64,000 bases of DNA from Saccharospirillum alexandrii (GTDB lineage: Bacteria; Pseudomonadota; Gammaproteobacteria; Pseudomonadales; Natronospirillaceae), in the NCBI RefSeq assembly GCF_004000275.1, contig NZ_RCIP01000004.1, positions 62,001 through 126,000 on the forward strand, written 5' to 3'. Made by a program: the position numbers and the translations under genes. Of the stretch, positions 38,690 through 48,011 are shown in pieces. Under the pieces are notes generated by a model that saw only the letters and a program-made list of their open reading frames with translations, made no database searches and was not told the DNA's origin. Every line of letters starts with the position of its first letter. Within the stretch, counting starts at the first letter, position 1.

Positions 38690-38845
38690 GGCAGGCAAGA
38701 TCCTCGGAGAACAGGCAACAGGCTATCACAGCCATCGGGGCCAACCGAACCGCCGGGGTCGACCGTTACGAAAAAAGACTGTCCCTTTTGTCTTTATTGT
38801 CCTATAATTCCTAATCAATGTTTACTTCTCAAACCAGGAGCCTCA

Positions 38846-40924
38846 ATGTCACTTGAAAATCGACCGCTCCTGCTGGTCATTGAAGATGAGCCAGCCATAT
38901 CACAGCTCATTTGCCATGCCCTGAACAAACAGGGTTTCGAGACACGGGTAGCCAACTCAGGTGAAATCGGGCTCGACATCCATCACGATCATCAGCCAGA
39001 TCTGGTATTACTCGATGTAAACCTGCCGGGGATTGACGGGTTTGACGTATGCGCGGCCATCCGGGAAGCGCGGTCCGACCGCATCACCCCCATCATCATG
39101 CTAACCGGCGCAGATGATGTCGACTCGATCAGTCAAGCGTTCGAGCTGGGCGCCACGGACTTTTTAACCAAACCCATCAATTTCCCGCTCCTGGTACAGC
39201 GTGTTCGTTACGCCCTGCGCAATCGTGACAACGAGCGTAAGCTGAGAAAATCCCTACATTTCCAAAGTCGTGCCAGCCAGTTTGCTCGGATGGGGTATCT
39301 CGGCTATCACTTTGGTACCCGAACTTTCCGGCTAAACGCCCTGTCCAAATCACTCCTGCATCTGGAAGACGGTGAGTATGCACAGGATGAAATTCTGGAC
39401 CTGCTTCACCCTGAAGACCGCATACGAATAGAAGCGGTGTTGTCGGAAAAAAGAGAGGCAGACCTGGAGCTGCGCATAAATCTGCCCGAGGCAGGGCAGC
39501 GCATTATTCGCTTCAGTTGCAGTATGGAAGACGCCAGCGGCCTGGTCATGCACGGGGCTTTTCAGGACATTACCGAGCACCGAAGCACGGATGATCTGCT
39601 GACTTATCTGCGCTTGCACGATGACATGACCGGGCTGCCAAACGAGCGAATGTTGCTGCAACAGATTGGTGACCACCTTCAGCCCATGAAAGCCAACGGC
39701 CCGCTTTCCATCCTGGCCCTGGTCGGCCTGACAGGCTATGGCAGACAGGTTTCCGTCTTTGGTCAGAAAAGGGTCAACGAACTGATCAAACACATCGCCA
39801 GTGACTTCAAGCGCTACCTTCGTCCACTCCAGGGGCAGGTAGAGATTTTCTACATTAACGAGGGTCGGTTTTCGGTACTGGGACGTTTTAAATCTGAACA
39901 GGCGATGGAGACACATCTCAATGCACTGGTGCAACTCAGCGAAACAGAGCGGCACATCGACAACGAAATTCTGACGCCAAACAGCTTATGCAGCGCCATG
40001 ACCCTAACCAAGGCTGACTTGGGTGCCGACTATTATTACCAGCGCTCACGCCTGGGATTGCATCAGGCGGAGTCAAATCCAGGCAAAGGGGTGTATTGGC
40101 TTGAAGACTCTGCACCAGAGGACATTCGCCGTGAGATGCACCTGGAAAGCGAGGTCAAACGCGCTTTGCAAGTCGGCCAATTTGATCTGTACCTGCAACC
40201 CCAGCTGTCGATAGACGGGCGTGAAACCGTTTGCGGGTTCGAAGCACTGGTGCGTTGGATTGATGACAATGGACAGATTAGCCATCACTCACCGGCTGAA
40301 TTTCTACCCGCCATTGAACGGATGGGGCTCATGGTAGAGCTTGGCAAGCTGATCATTGAACTGGCCTTCAAAAAAGCCAGGGCTCTTAAAGAGGCCGGGT
40401 TAACCGTGCGGCTCGGGATCAATCTGGCCGCTCAGCAGTTTGCGGACGATCAACTGGTACCCTTTATTTTGTCCACGCTGAACAACTCTGGCCTGAATGC
40501 TGAAGATTTTGAGTTTGAAATTACGGAAGGCACCGCCATGGCCGACCCACACGCCACACTGTTAAAGCTGAAAGCGTTGCGACAGGCAGGCTTTCACCTG
40601 GCCATAGATGATTTTGGCATCGGTTATTCCTCCATGGAGTATCTGCTGCAGTTCCCACTGACAACCCTGAAAATTGATCGCGCGTTCATCGTCGATATCA
40701 CCCTCAACCCCAAGGTCAGAGCCATTATTCAGGCCATGGTCACCCTGGCCCGAGGGTTGAATTTAACCACCGTTGCCGAAGGAATCGAGTCTGTGCGCCA
40801 GCGCGATTACCTGGATGCCCTCGGAATCGATTTACAACAAGGCTTTTACTACGCCAAAGCGCTTCCATTAGACGAGGCCATCGCCTTTGCTCAGTCTCGC
40901 AAAAGCAGGACGGGATCCATATGA
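38846..40924 (+). CDS. Response regulator with degenerate GGDEF and EAL phosphodiesterase domain
   Basis: The 692-residue protein has a receiver domain (acidic IEDEP, phosphoacceptor Asp57 in VLLDVNLPG, KPIN lysine), a PAS-like stretch (about 150-245), a GGDEF domain whose signature is lost (INEGRFSVLG) and a C-terminal EAL domain. The EAL domain has catalytic residues in place: FEALVRW, EFEITEGTAM, AIDDFGIGYSSMEYL, KIDRAF. It should hydrolyse c-di-GMP, probably switched by phosphorylation from the hybrid kinase encoded next. That gene's ATG overlaps its stop. TATAAT at 38803-38808 is a likely -10. Confidence 0.93.
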   Translation: MSLENRPLLLVIEDEPAISQLICHALNKQGFETRVANSGEIGLDIHHDHQPDLVLLDVNLPGIDGFDVCAAIREARSDRITPIIMLTGADDVDSISQAFELGATDFLTKPINFPLLVQRVRYALRNRDNERKLRKSLHFQSRASQFARMGYLGYHFGTRTFRLNALSKSLLHLEDGEYAQDEILDLLHPEDRIRIEAVLSEKREADLELRINLPEAGQRIIRFSCSMEDASGLVMHGAFQDITEHRSTDDLLTYLRLHDDMTGLPNERMLLQQIGDHLQPMKANGPLSILALVGLTGYGRQVSVFGQKRVNELIKHIASDFKRYLRPLQGQVEIFYINEGRFSVLGRFKSEQAMETHLNALVQLSETERHIDNEILTPNSLCSAMTLTKADLGADYYYQRSRLGLHQAESNPGKGVYWLEDSAPEDIRREMHLESEVKRALQVGQFDLYLQPQLSIDGRETVCGFEALVRWIDDNGQISHHSPAEFLPAIERMGLMVELGKLIIELAFKKARALKEAGLTVRLGINLAAQQFADDQLVPFILSTLNNSGLNAEDFEFEITEGTAMADPHATLLKLKALRQAGFHLAIDDFGIGYSSMEYLLQFPLTTLKIDRAFIVDITLNPKVRAIIQAMVTLARGLNLTTVAEGIESVRQRDYLDALGIDLQQGFYYAKALPLDEAIAFAQSRKSRTGSI

Positions 40925-43194
40925 CGGCCTTAAACGAAGAGCTGCTCACACTGCTTAACCGGTCTGTCCCATTTAACCAGTGGGCGGTAGAGGCGACTGA
41001 GTTTTGGCGTCGCGTCACCCGAAGCCAGACCTGTTCCTGGCTACCGTTGAATGACTGGGCAGACCATTGTGACAGCCCGACACCGCAGACCCGATATCAG
41101 TTACCCGATCCAGCCAAACAGACGCTACCGCTCATCATTGATCAGTCTGTGACAGCCTGGCCACTGATGGAAGCCGGATGGCTACTGTGTGAGGGAGCCT
41201 CAGATCAACCTGAAGGCACTCTGTTGGCACACTGGGACGGTCTTCGACATCAGTGGTTATTGAGAGGGCGCCTGGCCCTTGCCGAGCAACGTGCGTCCTT
41301 TGGCAGCTGGATGCTTTCTGCAGTAAGCCATGACTTGCGAGCGCCCCTGAATTCGATCATGAATTTTCTGGAGCTGGCCGAGCAACCGGATTCTGACTGG
41401 CACTCGCGACTGACCACGGTGCGTCATGATGCAAGCCAACTGAACCGATTGATCAGTCAGATTCTGGATTTTTCCCGACTGCAGGCCAATCGACTGGTGT
41501 TGGTGCCCAAGACGACCGATCTGCTTGACTGGGTCGGCGACTTGGTCGAGTTTTGGCGAGGTAAACTGTATTCCAAGCAATTGTCTTTCCGGTTGTATCT
41601 GGCCGAAGCCTTGCCAGCGTGCATAGAGTTGGATTCGGAACGGTTGTCTCAAATTGTTCACAACCTGATGAGTAATGCGTTCAAATATACCGAGACTGGA
41701 GGGATAGAGCTGGCGGTGATGCCAGGCACACACCCCCATGAACTGATCATCGAGGTAAGCGACAGTGGATCGGGTATTGAAGCATCACAACTACCGCTGT
41801 TGTTTGACCCTTACACCCAGTCACGCCATCACGATCAATTCAAAGACGGTGGTGTTGGCCTGGGGCTGAACATTGTCAAACAATTATCCGATCTGATGGA
41901 TGGCCATATTGCGGTGAGCAGTGAACCTGGCCAGGGATCGGTTTTCCAGCTCCGAGTCCCTTATCAACCCGTGCCAGAGCCAGAGCGGAAAAGCGACAAC
42001 AAGGTGATGCACCAGCAATGGGTACTGGTGATCGATGATGATCAGCGTCGTACCAGCAGCCTGGTGAACATCCTGGTGAATCTGGGCGCTTCGGTTACCC
42101 GGGTACACACCGGTCCTGAAGCTCTGTTCCAGTTGCGGCAACGGGAAGTCGCGCCAGACTGGGTGCTGATTTCTGCAGGTTTGACGGGTGTTGGTGCCGA
42201 GCAAACACTGGAGCAAATTGTGGCGCAACTGGCATGGTCTGGCCAAACCGCTTCCGACTCCATTCTTTGGCTGAGCGACCAAAGCCACCAGGCTGATTCA
42301 ACGTATCGATCCCTGGCGATGCCTGCGTCTGCACAAGAGGTTTATCAGGCACTCACCTTTTCCGCTCCGGTCGACGCAGTACCGGGACTGTCGAACGCCC
42401 CCACCATCCTTGTGGTTGACGATACGGACCTGAATCTCCAGATGACACAGATCCAGCTGGAAAAGCTCGGTGTCAAGGTGTTGACCGCTGAATCGGGTGA
42501 ACTGGCTCTGGCAGCAATAAAGCGATGCGCCGTCGACCTGGTGTTTATGGACATTATGATGCCCGACATGGATGGTTACGAAACCACCCAACACATTCGT
42601 GCGTACGAGAAAGACCAGGGCCTCAGTCCGGTTCCCATTATCGCGCTGACAGCCAATGCCCTGTTTAACGACCCGGCCAAGTGCCGTGACGCCAGCATGG
42701 ATGACTATTTGTCCAAGCCTTACCGGCCAGACCAGCTGAAGTCTGTGGTAAAGCGCCACATCCCGACGTTTCGTGAACCCGGCCTACCCCAGTCTGTCGA
42801 GGCACAACCGTCAGCGGTGATCAATATACCGGCGCCAACAGCGAGCGATAACCTCGTCAACTGGAAACAGGCGTTACTCATGGTCGGAGGTGACGAACCC
42901 ATCCTGCTTACCATTTTGAAACCCTTTGTGGAGGACCTGCCAGCAACCTATTCGACGCTGGAAAAGGCCTATGAACTAGGGGACTGGCACACTCTGCAAC
43001 GCCAGGCGCACAGCCTAAAGGGTATGTTGCGGACGTTCGGTGCCGGCTCTCTGGGAGACGCGGCGTACCAGTTGGAGAGAGCTGCCGGGAATTCAGACAC
43101 TGAATCTGCACGCCAGGCCTGGGGCGCGTTCAACACCCTTTACCCCGACACGTTGAAACAGCTTAGTAAGTACCTGGGGGGTCATGCCAAATGA
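40921..43194 (+). CDS. Hybrid sensor histidine kinase with pseudo-receiver, receiver and HPt domains
   Basis: The 757-residue protein has no clear transmembrane helix, so it is probably cytosolic. Order: N-terminal input region (1-130); HisKA (SHDLRAPLNSIMNFLEL, His ~ 140); HATPase (NLMSNAFKYTETGG, DSGSGIE, GGVGLGLNIVK); a first receiver-like domain in which the phosphoacceptor region reads DWVLISAGLTG, so no Asp; a second intact receiver (VVDDTDLN, VFMDIMMPDMDGYE, LSKPY); and a C-terminal HPt (QAHSLKGMLRTFG). It is coupled to the genes on both sides by four-base overlaps. Confidence 0.93.
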   Translation: MTALNEELLTLLNRSVPFNQWAVEATEFWRRVTRSQTCSWLPLNDWADHCDSPTPQTRYQLPDPAKQTLPLIIDQSVTAWPLMEAGWLLCEGASDQPEGTLLAHWDGLRHQWLLRGRLALAEQRASFGSWMLSAVSHDLRAPLNSIMNFLELAEQPDSDWHSRLTTVRHDASQLNRLISQILDFSRLQANRLVLVPKTTDLLDWVGDLVEFWRGKLYSKQLSFRLYLAEALPACIELDSERLSQIVHNLMSNAFKYTETGGIELAVMPGTHPHELIIEVSDSGSGIEASQLPLLFDPYTQSRHHDQFKDGGVGLGLNIVKQLSDLMDGHIAVSSEPGQGSVFQLRVPYQPVPEPERKSDNKVMHQQWVLVIDDDQRRTSSLVNILVNLGASVTRVHTGPEALFQLRQREVAPDWVLISAGLTGVGAEQTLEQIVAQLAWSGQTASDSILWLSDQSHQADSTYRSLAMPASAQEVYQALTFSAPVDAVPGLSNAPTILVVDDTDLNLQMTQIQLEKLGVKVLTAESGELALAAIKRCAVDLVFMDIMMPDMDGYETTQHIRAYEKDQGLSPVPIIALTANALFNDPAKCRDASMDDYLSKPYRPDQLKSVVKRHIPTFREPGLPQSVEAQPSAVINIPAPTASDNLVNWKQALLMVGGDEPILLTILKPFVEDLPATYSTLEKAYELGDWHTLQRQAHSLKGMLRTFGAGSLGDAAYQLERAAGNSDTESARQAWGAFNTLYPDTLKQLSKYLGGHAK

Positions 43195-44414
43195 CAACCA
43201 AGGGTCAATTGCAAGGCCGCCCCGTTCAACCGCCGGCGCACATTGCGCTTCAGCCGATTTGTGACCGGGACTTCCGACACCGTACGGATGCGCTGTTGTA
43301 CCGGCACTCTGCCACCGCTCAACAAGCCGTGATCATTGACCCGACTCATGCAACCGCCAGCGCGGTCTTGCTGGCAATCTACGAGATTGGGATTACACAA
43401 TTGGTGGGTGACCGGGACTTGCTGATAAAGGCACCGCTGACCTGGCTAACGGATTCAGATTTACTGCCGACGGCAGATGCACAGTTAGTCCTGGAGATAA
43501 ACGCATCCGACCAGCCGGAACCCGGGCTACTGAACCAACTGGCTCAGGCCGGGTACCGGCTTTGCCTGTCGTGCGAAGACTGGCCTTTGAATGACGATAT
43601 CAGTGTCTTTGAAGCCGTCAAGATACCTGCTGCAATCGTCGAGCACGAAGAAACGCGACTGTCGGTCCTGAAAAAACGCCTCCCAAACCTTACCTTTATT
43701 GCTCATCGGGTCGCCGATCTCGATCAGTTTGATCGCTGCCGAAACGCCGGCTTTGATCGGTTTCAGGGTTTTTTCTACTCAGCGCCAACCACCCTGAATA
43801 AAAAGAGCCAACAGGGCAATGCCAACCGGCAAATCCTGTTGCGCATTTTGCAAGAGTTACACCAAGCAGAGCCCGACGTTCAAAAAGTATCGTCTTTGCT
43901 AACGCAACTGCCGCAAGCCACCCTCTTGCTCCTAAAACGAGCCAATTCGGCCGGTTTAGCCCGGGTTCGTCAGATCAGGAATGTGTCTGAAGCACTGATG
44001 CGATTGGGTCTCGCGGACATCAAGACCCTAATGGCCAGCTTACTGATTACCGACATGGGCGGCTGCAGTGGATTGCTACTGCCCGATATCCTCACTCGCG
44101 CCGCTTTTTGCAGGGCGGTAAGCCAGTCTGATTCAACACTCGACGTTGAAACTGCGTTCAGTGTGGGGTTGCTGTCTCACCTGCCCGACATGCTCGGTAT
44201 GTCAACGAATGACATGTTGCAGCAACTGAGCGTCAGCGACGAGATTGACCTGGCCCTGCGGCATCGCCAGGGGGCTTACGGCAGACTGCTGCGACTGGCA
44301 GAAGCCTACGAAGCGGCTGAGTTGTCACCCCAGAACCGGGACATGATCGCCCGACTGAACCATCTGTATTTACATGCGCGCGCCTGGACACAGGCCTTGC
44401 TGAACGTGCTTTAG
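43191..44414 (+). CDS. EAL-like/HDOD signalling protein (YuxH type)
   Basis: The 407-residue protein has an N-terminal, catalytically degenerate EAL-like half and a C-terminal HDOD domain (LLTQLPQATLLLLKRANSAGLARVRQIRN, EALMRLGLADIKTLMASLLITDM). The EAL half keeps only remnants (IALQPICDRDF, GFDRFQGFFYSAP). HDOD proteins act as non-catalytic adaptors in signalling, for example in chemotaxis and quorum responses. It is the third gene of a translationally coupled trio with the EAL response regulator and hybrid kinase. Confidence 0.87.
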   Translation: MTTKGQLQGRPVQPPAHIALQPICDRDFRHRTDALLYRHSATAQQAVIIDPTHATASAVLLAIYEIGITQLVGDRDLLIKAPLTWLTDSDLLPTADAQLVLEINASDQPEPGLLNQLAQAGYRLCLSCEDWPLNDDISVFEAVKIPAAIVEHEETRLSVLKKRLPNLTFIAHRVADLDQFDRCRNAGFDRFQGFFYSAPTTLNKKSQQGNANRQILLRILQELHQAEPDVQKVSSLLTQLPQATLLLLKRANSAGLARVRQIRNVSEALMRLGLADIKTLMASLLITDMGGCSGLLLPDILTRAAFCRAVSQSDSTLDVETAFSVGLLSHLPDMLGMSTNDMLQQLSVSDEIDLALRHRQGAYGRLLRLAEAYEAAELSPQNRDMIARLNHLYLHARAWTQALLNVL

Positions 44415-44446
44415 GCACACCTGTTGCTCAATAGGAGCTCACTTCA

Positions 44447-44953
44447 ATGAAGAAACTGATCGGGTTTATATCCACTGCCATACTGACGCTTTCAAGCTCG
44501 TTGACCTTTGCTGAGGCTTTGCCAGCGCCATCCGGCCCCGTCATACTGACGGTCAGTGGAAACATCGAGCACACCAACAATGGTGACGTTGCCGAATTTG
44601 ACCGAGCCATGCTGATGGCTCTGGAGCAGGGTACCATCCTCACCAGAAACCCATGGGCCGATGGGCTTAATCGCTATCAGGGCCCACTCGGAGCCGCGTT
44701 AATGGAGGCTCTGGGTGCCAAGGGAGACACACTGCTGCTTACCGCGCTTAACGACTACAGCTCAGAAATGCCGACGTCCGATTTATCTCAGTTTGGCGTG
44801 GTATTCGCCATGAGCATGAACGATCAACAACTGCGCATTCGGGATCGCGGCCCCTTATTTGTCATCTACCCCTTTACTGACGAACCGGAACTTAACAGCG
44901 AGCTGTACCACAACCGCTCGGTCTGGCAGGTAAACCGGATCGACGTGCGCTAA
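44447..44953 (+). CDS. Periplasmic protein of the molybdopterin-oxidoreductase-like fold
   Basis: The 168-residue precursor has a signal peptide (FISTAILTLSSSLTFA). The mature part follows the small oxidoreductase molybdopterin-binding (sulfite-oxidase-like) pattern seen in orphan periplasmic proteins next to histidine kinases: ILTVSGNIEHTNNGDVAEFD, LLLTALNDYSSEMPTSDL, IRDRGPLFVIYPF. The conserved cysteine ligand of true molybdenum enzymes is absent, so it is more likely a binding or sensing partner than an enzyme. It ends two bases before the next gene's start. Confidence 0.78.
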   Translation: MKKLIGFISTAILTLSSSLTFAEALPAPSGPVILTVSGNIEHTNNGDVAEFDRAMLMALEQGTILTRNPWADGLNRYQGPLGAALMEALGAKGDTLLLTALNDYSSEMPTSDLSQFGVVFAMSMNDQQLRIRDRGPLFVIYPFTDEPELNSELYHNRSVWQVNRIDVR

Positions 44954-44955
44954 CC

Positions 44956-46737
44956 ATGACCCTGCCTGCTGACAACACACCGCACCTGGTGCGCCCCCGC
45001 TACTGGGGGCTAGCGCTGCTACTGGCAACGTGCCTGGCATTGCTGTTGTCGGCAGGTTACCTGTATTGGCAAGCGTCTCAACGCCAACAAGTACTGGTCA
45101 GTACCGTACGCGAAAACCTTCTGTGGGCCAGTATGCAACTGGAACGGGAAACCAAGCGATGGAGTTTGTTTCTCGCCGAAGCCACCATCGAATCGGCTTA
45201 CGATCTTGATGAACTTGAATTACGTTTTGAAATTTTATACAGCCGTTTCATCACACTGGATAACGGCGAGTTAAAGCAACTGATAGAACAGGATACAAGG
45301 CAGACCCAGCTTTTAGCGGAATTTGGTGCAGAGCTGATGGCGCTGGAACAGGACGTCTACGCCTACTTTTCACAACCGACGGAAGATTTTTCCCGTTTTT
45401 CCGAGCAAACGGACAAACTGACGGCTCTGTCGAATGACTTTATTAACCAGGTAATAACGGTTCGCTCCGAAAATTCCACGACCAGCCGCAATGAGTTACT
45501 CGACACCATGTTTTGGTTGTCCGTGTCTGTCCTTCTTTTGATTTCAGCGACCATGCTGTTGATTTTTTTGCTGGTACGCAGCCTGATCAAGGAGCAACGC
45601 CAGGTAACCGCCCTGTCACAAATGGCACAACAACTCAGAGAGACGGCCGAGCAAGCCAAGGCGGCCAGCAAGGCAAAATCCGCTTTTGTTGCAATGATGA
45701 GTCATGAAATACGAACGCCACTGAATGGCATTTTGGGTATGTTGAATATCCTGACGGAAGAACCCCTTGGGAACAGAGCGCTTGGCTATGCGACCGCCGC
45801 TCGTGAATCAGCCGACCACTTGCAGGTCATCGTCAGTGACATTCTGGACATGAGCAGCATTGAAACGGACAAGCTCACGATCTCATCAGAGCCCATGTCG
45901 CTGACCACCTTACTCGAGGATCTCAATACCGTTGCGCGAGCTGCCATTAAGGAAAAACCGATCGACTTCCACCTGTCAATGGAACCCGGTCTTCCTGACT
46001 GGATTGAAAGTGATCGGGTTCGACTTCGGCAGGTCATTATGAATCTGCTCAGCAACGCCTTTAAGTTTACGGACCGTGGCGAGGTTCGGTTGTCGGCCTA
46101 CTGGCGATCAATGCCCTCTAGCGACAACCAGGGATACCTGCGAATAGACGTTAAAGACAGCGGCATTGGCATTGAGCCCCACCAGCAATCCCTGCTGTTT
46201 CAGGGGTTTACTCAATTGGATAGCGCAATAAACCGTCGCTTTGGTGGCACCGGCCTTGGACTCAGTATTTGCAAGGAGCTGGTGACTCGAATGGGGGGAA
46301 CGATAGGTCTGTCGAGTGAACCGGGTGAAGGGTCACTGTTCTGGTTCGACATACCGGTTAGGTGTCTGCAACCCACGGAGGAATCTCAGCCCCGTTACAT
46401 CGCTTACTACGGGTTTGAAGACCGTGACCGGGAACAAATCATTCTGGCTGCCCAACACCAGAGACTGGCTACCCGTGAAGTTCAACCAGGCGAACCCATG
46501 CCTGAGGGGTGCGTCGCTGTTGTTATTCGTTGGCAGCCACCGTACGACCAGCACCTTAATGCGATGGCCTTATGGCAGCAGTCTTTGGCCATCAAACCGA
46601 ATTTTATTGCCGCGGTGTCAGCGGACCAGACGACGTCGGCCTATGCCTTCATCAAGGCCGGTGGCCAATCGTTGCTGGTATCCCCGCTGGTGGCTTCTCA
46701 ATTGTCGGAGCGCCTGGCCCAGTTTGACTCAGCGTAA
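44956..46737 (+). CDS. Membrane sensor histidine kinase with C-terminal pseudo-receiver
   Basis: The 593-residue protein has two transmembrane helices (LALLLATCLALLLSAGYLYW and WLSVSVLLLISATMLLIFLLV) flanking a ~150-residue mostly helical periplasmic domain. Then come a short coiled coil, HisKA (AMMSHEIRTPLNGILGM) and HATPase (NLLSNAFKFTDRG, DSGIGIE, GGTGLGLSICK). The last ~120 residues look like a receiver fold without the phosphoacceptor (GFEDRDREQIILAAQ, then VAVVIRW). The gene directly upstream encodes a secreted protein that could be its ligand-binding partner. Confidence 0.9.
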   Translation: MTLPADNTPHLVRPRYWGLALLLATCLALLLSAGYLYWQASQRQQVLVSTVRENLLWASMQLERETKRWSLFLAEATIESAYDLDELELRFEILYSRFITLDNGELKQLIEQDTRQTQLLAEFGAELMALEQDVYAYFSQPTEDFSRFSEQTDKLTALSNDFINQVITVRSENSTTSRNELLDTMFWLSVSVLLLISATMLLIFLLVRSLIKEQRQVTALSQMAQQLRETAEQAKAASKAKSAFVAMMSHEIRTPLNGILGMLNILTEEPLGNRALGYATAARESADHLQVIVSDILDMSSIETDKLTISSEPMSLTTLLEDLNTVARAAIKEKPIDFHLSMEPGLPDWIESDRVRLRQVIMNLLSNAFKFTDRGEVRLSAYWRSMPSSDNQGYLRIDVKDSGIGIEPHQQSLLFQGFTQLDSAINRRFGGTGLGLSICKELVTRMGGTIGLSSEPGEGSLFWFDIPVRCLQPTEESQPRYIAYYGFEDRDREQIILAAQHQRLATREVQPGEPMPEGCVAVVIRWQPPYDQHLNAMALWQQSLAIKPNFIAAVSADQTTSAYAFIKAGGQSLLVSPLVASQLSERLAQFDSA

Positions 46738-46758
46738 AACCACAACGCCTGGTACCCA

Positions 46759-47265
46759 TCAGCCAACATTGGTTGTCTGGCCAAATGAAAGCCGTGCCTG
46801 GGGCAATATGGACTTCAACCACACCTCAACCCACAGAGACCCGGCCGGCGTCTTAAACGGAATAACCAGAGTCGAATTCAGAGGCATGCCTTTAAAACTC
46901 TGGCTCAATTCGATCGTAGGCTGACTCATCTCAAAGTCATACCCCTGCTGCCATAACCGCTTTCTGGCGCCGCCTGACACCATATTGGCAAGCTCGCCCG
47001 TCATATCCAGACACGCATCACTGGGGAAGGTCATCGGTTCCCGAAGCAGTTTCTCACCGATATTACAGGCTGTACTGGCGTCCAGCGCGAGCACGAAAGC
47101 TCCCCGGAAACTGTCACCCTGCAACGGCATCACTGCAACAATATCACCCGGCGTATTCGCCTCGTGTTTTAAAAATACCGGTTGCCGCTGACAGTTCATC
47201 TCCGCCATCGTGAGCAAGATGTCAGTCACTGTTTCCATGAAAGGGTTGATGATGTCCGCTTTCAT
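46759..47265 (-). CDS. CheX-like chemotaxis phosphatase-family protein
   Basis: The 168-residue protein resembles CheX/CheC-type CheY-P phosphatases: INPFMETVTDILLTMAEM at the N-terminus, the beta-strand MPLQGDSFRGAFVLALDA, and the active-site-like helix DMTGELANMVSGGARKRLW (E-x-x-N present in GELANMVSG). It may dephosphorylate one of the receivers in this cluster. It is on the minus strand, converging on the sensor kinase gene. The ATG at 47265 follows an AGGA-type site. Confidence 0.83.
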   Translation of the reverse strand: MKADIINPFMETVTDILLTMAEMNCQRQPVFLKHEANTPGDIVAVMPLQGDSFRGAFVLALDASTACNIGEKLLREPMTFPSDACLDMTGELANMVSGGARKRLWQQGYDFEMSQPTIELSQSFKGMPLNSTLVIPFKTPAGSLWVEVWLKSILPQARLSFGQTTNVG

Positions 47266-47332
47266 ACATCCTCCGGAGTGCCTGTTGAACCGCTATTGCT
47301 GATCACGGATCTATCGACTCACTGATCGGGAT

Positions 47333-47893
47333 TTACCCAGTTTTTAACAGTCCCGCAATACAGGCCAGCAAATCGTCGTTATTGAACGGTTTAGCGATCA
47401 CTGCCGTGGCGCCATTGCGGCGGGCTTCTTCAAGTGCCGCCTCCGGTGCCGCAGAAATGACCACGACCGGCACATTCGCGCGATCTGTCTGGCTGCGCAG
47501 GAAATCAAACACGTGTTCAGACCGTATGCCCGGCATCATCAGGTCGAGCGTGATCAATGATGGTTTCGAGCGTTCCAGCATTGCCCCGGCAATAAAGCTG
47601 TTCTCAGCTTCCACAACCTTGTAGTTGGCTTGGCTGAGAACACGCCGCAATGCCCGCCGTACCGGGGCTTCATCGTCAATTACCAAGATTGTTGGTTCAG
47701 TGCTTTCATCAAAACCAACCGGAATCCCGTGATCTTTTGCGAATGCAATGAAATCGGACTCGATAACACGATAATCACCTCGGCCCGGTAGCTGATGGCC
47801 TTTGAGTTTTCCACTGGCGATCCAGCGACTAACCGTACGTTGGTGAACATCGCATAGCCGAGCTATCTCACCCGGAGACAGTGTCTTGATCAT
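47333..47893 (-). CDS. Response regulator with N-terminal excisionase-type HTH
   Basis: The 186-residue protein begins with a MerR/excisionase-like helix-turn-helix (TLSPGEIARLCDVHQRTVSRWIASGKLKGHQLPGRGDYR), in the order DNA-binding first, receiver second. The receiver (about 65-186) is intact: VIDDEAP, phosphoacceptor region LITLDLMMPGI, VISAAPE, and AKPFN. This inverted order is less common than receiver-first. It could be the transcriptional output of the cluster. It is divergent from the degenerate HD-GYP gene at 48012. Confidence 0.88.
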   Translation of the reverse strand: MIKTLSPGEIARLCDVHQRTVSRWIASGKLKGHQLPGRGDYRVIESDFIAFAKDHGIPVGFDESTEPTILVIDDEAPVRRALRRVLSQANYKVVEAENSFIAGAMLERSKPSLITLDLMMPGIRSEHVFDFLRSQTDRANVPVVVISAAPEAALEEARRNGATAVIAKPFNNDDLLACIAGLLKTG

Positions 47894-48011
47894 TCCAATA
47901 AACCTTTACTTTGAATTAGGGCCACTATACCATCCCAGCAAGACAAAAGCGACATTAAAGACATTTGATACATCGCCAGTATCTGTCTGGTTGGAACCAA
48001 GGGGTACCGTT

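Noticed and set aside
47886-48011. Upstream ATG extending the HD-GYP-like gene
   Set aside because: It would overlap the divergent response-regulator gene, and the ATG at 48012 has a clear AAGGGG site.
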